Part shown: positions 6,124 to 15,067 of the stretch, piece by piece
Numbering within the stretch: the stretch's first letter is position 1
How the letters are laid out: every line of letters starts with the position of its first letter
Notes under the pieces: generated by a model
What the model saw: only the letters and a program-made list of their open reading frames with translations
Database searches by the model: none
Told to the model about the DNA's origin: nothing
Assembly (NCBI GenBank): GCA_900552185.1
Contig: URYT01000017.1
Location: 1-17,697, forward strand
Direction of reading: 5' to 3'
Source of the DNA: an uncultured Collinsella sp.
Lineage (GTDB): Bacteria > Actinomycetota > Coriobacteriia > Coriobacteriales > Coriobacteriaceae
DNA length: 17,697 bases
Translations under genes and position numbers: made by a program

Positions 6124-7440
6124 ATGAAGAACGAAATGAGCAGAAGGCAGTTCCTGGGCTTTGCTGGTTCCGCGGCTGCGGTTCTTGGTCTGGGCCTCGT
6201 GGGCTGCGGTGGCTCCGCCGGCTCCGGCTCCTCTGCTTCTGGTGACGCTGCCGAGGTCTACTTCCTCCAATTCAAGCCCGAGGTCGACAAGGAGTGGAAG
6301 GAGATCGCCAAGGCGTACAAGAAGGAGAAGGGCGTCGAGGTCAAGATCGTGACCGCCGCCTCCAACACCTACGAGGAGAAGCTCAAGTCCGAGATGTCCA
6401 AGAGCTCCGCTCCGACCCTGTTCCAGGTCAACGGCCCCACCGGTCTTAAGAACTGGAAGGATTACTGCGCCGACCTGTCCGATACCAAGCTCCGCGGTGA
6501 GCTCATCGACGACTCCCTGGCTCTGCAGTCCGACGGCAAGGATCTGGGTATCGACTGGGTCCAGGAGAGCTACGGCATCATCTACAACAAGCAGCTGCTC
6601 GAGAAGGCTGGCTACAAGGCCGAGGACATCAACTCCTTCGACAAGCTGAAGGCTTGTGCCGACGACATCCAGGCCCGCAAGGACGAGCTTGGCGTTGAGG
6701 GTGCCTTCACTTCTGCTGGCATGGATGACTCCTCCAGCTGGCGCTACACCACCCACCTCGCCAACCTCCCGCTCTACTACGAGTTCGAGAAGGAGCACAA
6801 CCAAGAGGACGACGAGATCAAGGGCGAGTATCTCGACAACTTCAAGCAGATCTTCGACCTGTACATCACCGACTCCACCTGCGATCCTTCGCAGCTTGCC
6901 TCCAAGACCGGTGACGACGCCACCAACGAGTTCGCAACCGGCAAGGCCGTCTTCTATCAGAACGGCTCTTGGGCATACGCTGACCTCACCAAGGCCGGTA
7001 TGACCGACGACCAGCTCGGCATGCTGCCGATCTACATCGGCGTTGACGGCGAGGAGAACCAGGGCCTGTGCTCCGGCGGCGAGAACTACTGGTGCGTGAG
7101 CTCCCAGGCTTCCGAGGATGCTCAGAAGGCCACCGAGGACTTCATGTACTGGTGCGTCACCGCTGACACCCCGACCAGCATCATCGCCGACAAGATGGGC
7201 CTGACCGCTCCGTTCAAGAGCGCCAAGGAGACCACCAACGTCTTCTCGCAGCAGGCCGTTGCCATGGCTAAGGACGGCAAGAAGACCGTCGCTTGGGACT
7301 TCGTCTACATCCCCTCTGAGGAGTGGAAGAAGAACCTCAAGCAGGCTCTGATTGCCTATGCTGCCGACAACACCAAGTGGGACGGCGTCAAGAACGCCTT
7401 CGTCGATGGCTGGAAGACCGAGAAGGCTGCTTCCGAGTAA
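6124..7440 (+). CDS. ABC sugar transporter, extracellular solute-binding lipoprotein (family 1, CUT1)
   Basis: This 438-residue lipoprotein should capture an oligosaccharide outside the cell and deliver it to the two permeases encoded next. Its N-terminus has a twin-arginine stretch SRRQFLG, a hydrophobic core, and the lipobox LVGC with C28 as the lipidation site, then a Gly/Ser linker. The body has the family-1 binding-protein pattern, including EEKLKSEM, VQESYGIIYNKQLLEKAGY and FATGKAVFYQNGSWAYADL. I start it at ATG 6124, with AAGGGTGG upstream; the frame extends back to 6004 through the palindromic operator and lacks a ribosome site there. Codon choice is strongly biased (Lys almost always AAG), as expected for a highly expressed gene. 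The substrate is not readable from sequence. A maltodextrin is inferred from shared operator motifs with malQ and the PTS gene. Confidence 0.92.
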   Translation: MKNEMSRRQFLGFAGSAAAVLGLGLVGCGGSAGSGSSASGDAAEVYFLQFKPEVDKEWKEIAKAYKKEKGVEVKIVTAASNTYEEKLKSEMSKSSAPTLFQVNGPTGLKNWKDYCADLSDTKLRGELIDDSLALQSDGKDLGIDWVQESYGIIYNKQLLEKAGYKAEDINSFDKLKACADDIQARKDELGVEGAFTSAGMDDSSSWRYTTHLANLPLYYEFEKEHNQEDDEIKGEYLDNFKQIFDLYITDSTCDPSQLASKTGDDATNEFATGKAVFYQNGSWAYADLTKAGMTDDQLGMLPIYIGVDGEENQGLCSGGENYWCVSSQASEDAQKATEDFMYWCVTADTPTSIIADKMGLTAPFKSAKETTNVFSQQAVAMAKDGKKTVAWDFVYIPSEEWKKNLKQALIAYAADNTKWDGVKNAFVDGWKTEKAASE

Positions 7441-7471
7441 GTAGTTGCTGCCCAAGCTATCTGATTAGCGA

Positions 7472-7507
7472 CAGGGGGCGGGCAGACGTTGGTTTGCCCG
7501 CCCCCTG
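7472..7507 (+). other. Intercistronic hairpin between binding protein and first permease
   Basis: A perfect 13-bp GC-rich stem (CAGGGGGCGGGCA paired with TGCCCGCCCCCTG) and a 10-base loop follow the binding-protein stop. There is no U-run afterwards: the next bases are CATATTGAAAGG, which lead into the permease ribosome site. By analogy with malE-malF, it probably slows 3' decay or partly ends transcription, so that more binding protein than permease is made. Confidence 0.75.
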
Positions 7508-7527
7508 CATATTGAAAGGACCCTTTT

Positions 7528-8382
7528 ATGGGCAAAGCACTCAAGCGCTGGTGGCCGCTCTTTATGCTGCCCACGTGCCTGGCGTTTATGATCGGGTTCG
7601 TGATCCCCTTTATCCAGGGCTTCTATCTCTCGTTCTGCCAGTTTATTACCATCAACAATGCGCACTTTGTCGGTATCGAGAACTACGTGCGCGCACTGTC
7701 CGATCCACAGTTCTCCACGTCGTTCTTCTTTACCGTGGCGTTTGCCTTCCTGTCGACGGTGCTCATCAACGTGATCGCCCTGGCCATTGCGCAGGCGCTC
7801 ACCCGCAAGGCGCTCAAAGGCACCAACATCTTCCGTACGATCTTCTTTATGCCTAACCTGATCGGCGGCATCGTGCTGGGCTACATCTGGCAGATTCTGA
7901 TCAACTGCCTGCTCTCCAACGTGGGCGCTCAGCTCATCGCCCTTAACTCTGCTGCTGGCTTCTGGGGCCTTATCATCCTGACCCTGTGGCAGCAGGTCGG
8001 CTACATGATGATCATCTATATCGCTGGTCTGCAGTCCATTCCGTCCGACTACATCGAGGCCGCCAAGGTCGACGGTGCCACGGCATGGCAGACGTTTTGG
8101 AAGGTTAAGATCCCTAACCTGATGCCGACCATCACCATCTGCCTGTTCCTGTCCATCACCAACGGCTTTAAGCTGTTCGACCAGAACCTCGCCCTTACCG
8201 GCGGCGCCCCCGCGCATTCCACCGAGATGCTCGCCCTGAACATCTACAACACGTTCTATTCGCGTGCCGGTATCGCATGGCAGGGCATCGGTCAGGCCAA
8301 GGCGGTTATCTTCTGCATCCTGGTCGTAGCCATCTCCATGATTCAGCTTAAGGCCACGAGGTCCAAGGAGGTGCAGCAGTAA
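7528..8382 (+). CDS. ABC sugar transporter permease, MalF/UgpA type
   Basis: The 284-residue protein has about six membrane spans, starting with a hydrophobic segment at residues 10-30. The cytoplasmic EAA loop, EAAKVDGATAWQTFWKVKIP (from E177), contacts the ATPase. It pairs with the next permease to form the channel of the CUT1 importer. It starts after a GAAAGGA ribosome site, and its stop overlaps the next start by one base (TAATG). That overlap implies translational coupling and equal amounts of the two permeases. It lacks the long periplasmic insert of enterobacterial MalF, as is normal in Gram-positive bacteria. Confidence 0.93.
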   Translation: MGKALKRWWPLFMLPTCLAFMIGFVIPFIQGFYLSFCQFITINNAHFVGIENYVRALSDPQFSTSFFFTVAFAFLSTVLINVIALAIAQALTRKALKGTNIFRTIFFMPNLIGGIVLGYIWQILINCLLSNVGAQLIALNSAAGFWGLIILTLWQQVGYMMIIYIAGLQSIPSDYIEAAKVDGATAWQTFWKVKIPNLMPTITICLFLSITNGFKLFDQNLALTGGAPAHSTEMLALNIYNTFYSRAGIAWQGIGQAKAVIFCILVVAISMIQLKATRSKEVQQ

Positions 8383-9221
8383 TGAAACGCGATAAGGTTA
8401 TCAACCGCGCGCTCTCGATTTTCTTTACGATTCTGTCGCTCGCGTGGATCTACCCCGTGTTCATGATTGCGCTCAATTCCTTTAAAAAGGCAACTGCAAT
8501 CAGCACCACCACGGCATTCGATCTGCTCACGCCCGAGACGTTCAACGGCCTTGCAAACTACTTGCACGCTCTTAACGAGCAGGGCTTTGCCTCGGCATTT
8601 ATGTACTCGCTCATCATCACGGTCACGTCGGTCGTGCTGATTTTGGTGTGCTGCTCCATGTGCGCTTGGTATGTGGTTCGTGTCAACAACAAGATCTCGA
8701 ACTTCTTCTATTACCTGTTCGTCTTCTCGATGGTCGTGCCCTTCCAGATGCTCATGTTCACGCTGTCCAATTTGGCGGACCGCATCGGCTTCAACACGCC
8801 GTTCAACATCTGCTTTATCTATCTTGGCTTTGGCGCGGGCCTGGCGGTCTTTATGTTCGCCGGCTTTGTAAAGAACATTCCGCTCGAGATCGAAGAGGCG
8901 GCCATGATCGACGGCTGCAACCCGGTTCAGGTGTTCTTTAAGATCGTCCTTCCCATCATGAAGCCCACCTATCTTTCGGTCGGCATTCTCGAGACCATGT
9001 GGGTCTGGAACGACTATCTGCTGCCCTACCTTACCCTCGACTCCACTAAGTACAGGACCATTCCTATCTTGATCCAGTACTTCCGCGGCGGCTACGGCCA
9101 CGTCGAGCTCGGTCCCATGATGGCCTGCATCATGATGGTCGTTATCCCCATCGTCATCATGTACATCCTCTGCCAGAAGTACATCATCGACGGCGTGGTG
9201 GCGGGTGCCGTCAAGGGCTGA
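8382..9221 (+). CDS. ABC sugar transporter permease, MalG/UgpE type
   Basis: This 279-residue inner-membrane partner has about six spans and the EAA loop EAAMIDGCNPVQVFFKIVLP (from E172), placed as usual in the fourth quarter of the protein. It starts in the TAATG overlap with the preceding permease. A near-perfect ribosome site AAGGAGGT (8365-8372) lies inside the end of that gene. Together with the 7528-8382 product it forms the transmembrane pore for the sugar. The C-terminus is short and polar, as is typical. Confidence 0.93.
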   Translation: MKRDKVINRALSIFFTILSLAWIYPVFMIALNSFKKATAISTTTAFDLLTPETFNGLANYLHALNEQGFASAFMYSLIITVTSVVLILVCCSMCAWYVVRVNNKISNFFYYLFVFSMVVPFQMLMFTLSNLADRIGFNTPFNICFIYLGFGAGLAVFMFAGFVKNIPLEIEEAAMIDGCNPVQVFFKIVLPIMKPTYLSVGILETMWVWNDYLLPYLTLDSTKYRTIPILIQYFRGGYGHVELGPMMACIMMVVIPIVIMYILCQKYIIDGVVAGAVKG

Positions 9222-9245
9222 TGCCGTAACTGTTTTGCAAGTTTC

Positions 9246-9272
9246 TGCGGCGCCCCTCAGCGCGGCGCCGCA
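9246..9272 (+). other. Intercistronic hairpin between second permease and ATPase
   Basis: A 9-bp stem TGCGGCGCC/GGCGCCGCA with a 9-base loop follows the permease stop. No U-run follows. The last stem bases run into CATATCGAAAGG, nearly the same sequence as after the hairpin at 7472-7507, and this supplies the ribosome site of the ATPase gene. Confidence 0.7.
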
Positions 9273-9289
9273 TATCGAAAGGTAAAGAC

Positions 9290-10489
9290 ATGGCCGAGAT
9301 CGTTCTCAAGCATGTTCAGAAGGTGTATCCCAACAACGAGTCCAAAAAGAAGGGCTTCTTTGGCAAAAAGAAGAAGACCGAGGAGAAGAAGCACAACCTC
9401 AAGGTTACCGAGGACGGCGTGCTCGCGGTGGAGGACTTTAATCTCACCGTGCATGACCAGGAGTTTGTCGTTCTCGTTGGCCCGTCTGGCTGCGGCAAGT
9501 CCACGACGATGCGCATGGTCGCTGGCCTGGAGGACATCACTTCGGGCGACGTGCTCATCGACGGCAAGCGCGTCAACGACGTGGCGCCCAAGGACCGCGA
9601 CATTGCCATGGTGTTCCAGAGCTATGCTCTGTACCCCAATATGACGGTGTACGAGAACATGGCGTTTACGCTTGAGCTCAAGAAGGTCCCCAAGGACGAG
9701 ATCGACCGTAAGGTTCGCTCTGCTGCCGAGATCCTTGGCATTACCGAATACCTCGACCGTAAGCCCAAGGCGCTTTCGGGCGGCCAGCGCCAGCGTGTCG
9801 CCATCGGCCGCGCCATCGTGCGTGATCCTAAGGTCTTCCTGATGGACGAGCCGCTGTCCAACCTGGACGCCAAGCTGCGTAACCAGATGCGTGCCGAGCT
9901 CATCAAGCTGCGCCACGAGATCAAGGGCACGTTCATCTACGTCACCCACGACCAGACCGAGGCCATGACCCTCGGCGATCGCATCGTGGTCATGAAGGAC
10001 GGCGTCGTACAGCAGATTGCCACCCCGCAGGAGGTCTTCAACCATCCCGCGAACATCTTCGTCGCCGGCTTTATCGGTGTGCCGCAGATGAACTTCTTCG
10101 ATGCCCAGCTGGTGCGCTCGGGCAACGGCTTCACCGTCAAGACCGAGGATATGAACGTGGCGCTCGCCCCCGAGACCTGCGCTCAGCTTGCTCTCAACTG
10201 GGACGGCGGCGACGTGAAGGAGATCACGGCCGGCGTGCGCCCCGAGCAGATTCTGCTTGCCGACAAGGACGAGGAGGGTGCGCTCCAGGGTACCGTCGAG
10301 GTGACCGAGCTCATGGGTTCGACCGAGCATGTCCACGTGACCGCTCCTGATGGCCAGTTCGTCCTGATCATTCCCGTTGTCGACCTTGAGGCCAAGGGTG
10401 CGCTCAAGGCGGGCGACCCCATCTGGTTCAAGTTCGAGAAGAACGCGACCCACCTCTTCGATAAGGTCTCTGGCAAGAACCTTATCTAG
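9290..10489 (+). CDS. ABC sugar importer ATPase, MalK/MsmK/UgpC type, with lysine-rich insertion
   Basis: The 399-residue ATPase powers a CUT1 sugar importer. All motifs are intact: Walker A GPSGCGKST (64-72), Q-loop Q110, signature LSGGQRQR (162-169), Walker B FLMDEP (D186, E187), D-loop SNLD and H-loop H220. Residues from about 240 on form the TOBE/OB regulatory domain of MalK-like proteins. An unusual segment of some 25 residues (about 14-39) is rich in Lys and charged residues (KKKGFFGKKKKTEEKKH). It separates the first strand and A-loop Tyr from the strand before Walker A; most relatives have only a few residues there. MsmK-type ATPases often serve several importers, so this one may not be limited to the adjacent permeases. 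It is the last gene of the operon, before a strong terminator. Confidence 0.93.
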   Translation: MAEIVLKHVQKVYPNNESKKKGFFGKKKKTEEKKHNLKVTEDGVLAVEDFNLTVHDQEFVVLVGPSGCGKSTTMRMVAGLEDITSGDVLIDGKRVNDVAPKDRDIAMVFQSYALYPNMTVYENMAFTLELKKVPKDEIDRKVRSAAEILGITEYLDRKPKALSGGQRQRVAIGRAIVRDPKVFLMDEPLSNLDAKLRNQMRAELIKLRHEIKGTFIYVTHDQTEAMTLGDRIVVMKDGVVQQIATPQEVFNHPANIFVAGFIGVPQMNFFDAQLVRSGNGFTVKTEDMNVALAPETCAQLALNWDGGDVKEITAGVRPEQILLADKDEEGALQGTVEVTELMGSTEHVHVTAPDGQFVLIIPVVDLEAKGALKAGDPIWFKFEKNATHLFDKVSGKNLI

Positions 10490-10557
10490 GCCCGGTGCAT
10501 CCAGGCCCTCCCTTTGGGCGACTGCGGTATTGCCATCCTTTTGCCGCGGTCACATAT

Positions 10558-10604
10558 AAGGCTCCCCTCCCGTCCACTGGGCGAGAGGGGAGCCTTTCTT
10601 TGTG
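10558..10604 (+). terminator. Terminator of the ABC importer operon
   Basis: A 12-bp stem AAGGCTCCCCTC/GAGGGGAGCCTT with a 15-base loop is followed by TCTTTGTG, about 70 bases after the ATPase stop. Confidence 0.85.
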
Positions 10605-10629
10605 TTGGGATTGTCTGACCGGTCGTTTG

Positions 10630-10845
10630 TCTCGATCTGTAACGGGTAGGGCCGATTTCGGACGTTAGATGTTGCAGATCGAGACGGTTCCGCTGAGCTA
10701 ACCATTTCATCTAAATCTGTAACACCGAAGGTGAATTTCAGCTGCTAGATGTTACAGATTGAGATAAACCCAAGGGGAGGGGCCGGTATGTCTCAATCTG
10801 TAACAGCTTGGACCGTTTTTACCGAGTAGTTGTTACAGATCGAGA
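10630..10845. repeat. Three-unit array of 55-bp inverted-repeat elements
   Basis: Three elements lie at 10630-10684, 10710-10764 and 10791-10845. Each has a 14-base left arm (consensus TCTCRATCTGTAAC), exactly 27 internal bases, and the inverted arm (GTTRCAGATYGAGA). Unit starts are 80 and 81 bases apart, with dissimilar 25- and 26-base spacers. The six arms therefore alternate in direction every 39-41 bases. Right arms share a longer match (TAGWTGTTRCAGATYGAGA), while the internal 27-mers are only partly alike. The array sits in the gap between the convergent ABC and glgP terminators and has no credible gene. I do not recognise the family. It could be a REP/BIME-like element, a protein-binding array, or tandem RNA hairpins. 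Confidence 0.85.
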
Positions 10846-10887
10846 TTGTTTGGTCGAGACAAACCATAGACCGGCGTATCGGCGCAA

Positions 10888-10919
10888 AAAGCGGAGCCGC
10901 GTTGCCGCGACTCCGCTTT
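10888..10919 (-). terminator. Terminator of glgP
   Basis: The stem AAAGCGGAGCCGCG pairs with CGCGACTCCGCTTT (14 positions, one mismatch) around a TTGC loop. On the minus strand it is followed by a T-run (TTTTTGC overlapping the stem end). It starts about 27 bases after the glgP stop codon. Confidence 0.85.
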
Positions 10920-10945
10920 CAAGAGGATGGGTAAAGAAAACGAAA

Positions 10946-13213
<2,268 letters not shown>

Positions 13214-13259
13214 GTTTTCTCCTGTGATGGGTTGTTTCATGTCTGCAATTCATAAGAAG

Positions 13260-13293
13260 CCCGCGCGAGGGGATTGGGGTGGCCTCGCGCGGG
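13260..13293 (-). terminator. Hairpin between malQ and glgP (weak terminator or attenuator)
   Basis: A perfect 11-bp stem CCCGCGCGAGG/CCTCGCGCGGG with a 12-base loop starts about 48 bases after the malQ stop (minus strand). Only CTTCTTATG follows, so the U-run is poor. It could end some transcripts or protect the malQ message, while read-through still feeds glgP. Confidence 0.55.
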
Positions 13294-13341
13294 AAAAGCA
13301 AGCGCGTCCGCACGGTGGGGAGGGGTCGGGCGCGGTAGCTC

Positions 13342-14847
13342 CTATTGAGGAAGCTCGATTTCGGCTTCCGACGGGATGCGGAAGTAGGTCTCGGTCCAGT
13401 CGGTGAGTTTGTGCTCGAGCTCGCGGGTGATGGCGCCGTCGAGCATGCGCCAGGTCCAGTTGCCGCCCAGCGTGGCAGGGGTGTTGATGCGCGCCTCGTT
13501 GCCCAAGTTGAGCAGGTCCTGCATGGTGTAGATGCACGTGTCGCTCACGCTGGCGGCGATGGTGCGATTGAGTGCATCTGCCATGGGTTCGCCGGCCTGC
13601 TGATGGGTGTACAGGGCTGCCTGCTCGCGCTGACGCGGGGTGGCCGTTCCCTCAAACCAACCGCGCGCCGTCTCGTTGTCGTGGGTGCCCACGTAGGCGA
13701 CGGTGTTGGCGATGTAGTTATGCGGCAGGTAGTACGAGTTGGTGCCCTCAAAGGCAAACTGCAAGATCTTCATGCCGGGGAAGCCCGAGTTGTCGCGCAT
13801 GTCGATGACGCCGGGGGTGAGGAAGCCCAGGTCCTCGGCGATGATGGGCAGCGTGCCGAGCTTTTCCTCGAGCGTCTTGAAGAACTTGAGGCCGGGACCC
13901 TGCGTCCACGAACCGTAGGACGAATCGGGCGAGGAGAACGGCACCTCCCAATAGGCCTCGAAGCCGCGGAAGTGATCCAGGCGGATGACGTCGTACATGT
14001 CGAGGGCGGCGCGAATGCGGCCCTCCCACCAGGAGAAGCCGTCGGACTCCATGGCGTCCCAGTCGTAGATGGGGTTGCCCCAGTACTGGCCGGTGGCCGA
14101 GAACTGGTCGGGCGGCGTGCCGGCGACGCTCACGGGATTGCCGGCGGCGTCGATCTTAAAGAGCTCAGGCGTCGCCCACATCTCGACGGAGTCACGCGAG
14201 ACATAGATGGGCAGGTCGCCGATGATGAGAATGTCGCGCTCGTTGGCATAGGCCTTGAGGCGGCTCCACTGGCGATCGAAGAAGTACTGCGTCATCTGGT
14301 GGTAGAGCATACGCGCCGGATGGTCGGCGCAGACCTTGGCGGAAGCCTCGCCGCGGGTGCGGAGCTCCGCGGGCCACTCCCAAAACGCCTTGAGACCGCA
14401 CTCCTCTTTGACGGTCATAAACTCACAGTAGGGGATGAGCCAGTCCTCGTTGGCCCGGATAAAGTCATCGAAATCGGCCGGCTTGTCGGCTGCAAAGCGC
14501 TCGGCGGCTCGGTCGAGAATCTGACGGCGGCCGCCAAAGATAGCACCGTAGTCGACGTTACTGGGGTCAGAACCCAGGTACACGCCATCGATATCGCGCT
14601 GTTCAAGATACCCTGCCTCGATAAGCTCGGCAAAGTCGATAAAGTTGGGGTTGCCTGCGCGGGCCGAGAACGACTGATAGGGCGAATCGCCATAGCTGGT
14701 CGTCGTAAGGGGCAGAATCTGCCAGTAATGTTGTTTGCACGAGGCGAGAAAATCGACGAAGTCGTAGGCATTCCTGCCAAAGCCGCCGATTCCGTATGGT
14801 CCGGGCAGAGATGAGACGGGCATGAGGACGCCGCTTGCACGCTCCAT
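13342..14847 (-). CDS. malQ: 4-alpha-glucanotransferase (amylomaltase, GH77)
   Basis: This 501-residue cytoplasmic enzyme transfers alpha-1,4-glucan segments between maltodextrins and releases glucose, making longer chains for phosphorylase. The N-terminal ASGVLMPVSSLPGPYGIGGFG block is diagnostic for GH77. The catalytic nucleophile is in RLDHFRGF (D291), the acid/base in IAEDLGFLTPGV (E338), and the transition-state Asp in THDNET (D390). I choose ATG 14847, preceded by GGTGAG at 7 bases. The frame continues to a TTG at 14862 that would sit directly on the AAGAAGG sequence. malQ precedes glgP on the same strand. Its upstream region holds a GTTTAAAC operator, linking it to the GntR regulator at 5098. 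Confidence 0.95.
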   Translation of the reverse strand: MERASGVLMPVSSLPGPYGIGGFGRNAYDFVDFLASCKQHYWQILPLTTTSYGDSPYQSFSARAGNPNFIDFAELIEAGYLEQRDIDGVYLGSDPSNVDYGAIFGGRRQILDRAAERFAADKPADFDDFIRANEDWLIPYCEFMTVKEECGLKAFWEWPAELRTRGEASAKVCADHPARMLYHQMTQYFFDRQWSRLKAYANERDILIIGDLPIYVSRDSVEMWATPELFKIDAAGNPVSVAGTPPDQFSATGQYWGNPIYDWDAMESDGFSWWEGRIRAALDMYDVIRLDHFRGFEAYWEVPFSSPDSSYGSWTQGPGLKFFKTLEEKLGTLPIIAEDLGFLTPGVIDMRDNSGFPGMKILQFAFEGTNSYYLPHNYIANTVAYVGTHDNETARGWFEGTATPRQREQAALYTHQQAGEPMADALNRTIAASVSDTCIYTMQDLLNLGNEARINTPATLGGNWTWRMLDGAITRELEHKLTDWTETYFRIPSEAEIELPQ

Positions 14848-14932
14848 GAATGCGCTCACCAACCTTCTTGTTGTGGGGTCGGCCTGCCGATGGGTGTGCA
14901 GTCCGCCTCCGATGTTCTGATCCGATACGCCT

Positions 14933-14938
14933 ATTGTA
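14933..14938 (-). promoter_or_regulatory. Candidate -10 box of malQ
   Basis: The minus strand reads TACAAT, identical to the -10 proposed for the PTS gene, about 86 bases before the malQ start. TGTACA or GTACAT lies 17-18 bases further upstream as a weak -35. Confidence 0.45.
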
Positions 14939-14940
14939 AA

Positions 14941-14959
14941 ACATGTTGTTTAAACATGT
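14941..14959. promoter_or_regulatory. HutC-type operator GTTTAAAC inside the malQ promoter
   Basis: The core at 14948-14955 is identical to the two sites in the PTS-gntR gap. It lies within a larger partly symmetric stretch (ACATGTT...CATGT), directly upstream of the candidate -10 and thus in the -35/-10 spacer. A bound GntR protein would block RNA polymerase here. It is about 10 kb from the other copies, which suggests a shared regulon. Confidence 0.55.
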
Positions 14960-15011
14960 ACAGGCAAGATAAAAAAGTTGGTCGATTTTCGGCGAATGGT
15001 TACATGCCATG

Positions 15012-15045
15012 AAAAAGCCCCGACCTCACAACGTGAGATCGGGGC
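15012..15045 (-). terminator. Terminator of galE
   Basis: The minus strand forms GCCCCGATCTCAC/GTGAGGTCGGGGC (13 positions, one mismatch) followed by TTTTTC, about 23 bases after the galE stop. It separates galE from malQ transcription. Confidence 0.88.
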
Positions 15046-15067
15046 AAGAGCGGTATGTAGGTTTTTG

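Noticed and set aside
5986..7455. Minus-strand open frame opposite the sugar-binding protein (489 residues)
   Set aside because: Leu/Val/Gly-rich antisense translation of a highly codon-biased gene. The plus-strand lipoprotein is clearly real.
10630..10845. CRISPR array interpretation of the repeat region
   Set aside because: Arms alternate in orientation, only three units exist, internal 27-mers share partial similarity, and there are no cas genes. It fits an inverted-repeat element better.
13345..14814. Long plus-strand open frame opposite malQ (489 residues)
   Set aside because: The opposite strand encodes a full GH77 enzyme with all catalytic residues. The open frame is a by-product of GC-rich codons, has no recognisable domain and no fitting ribosome site.
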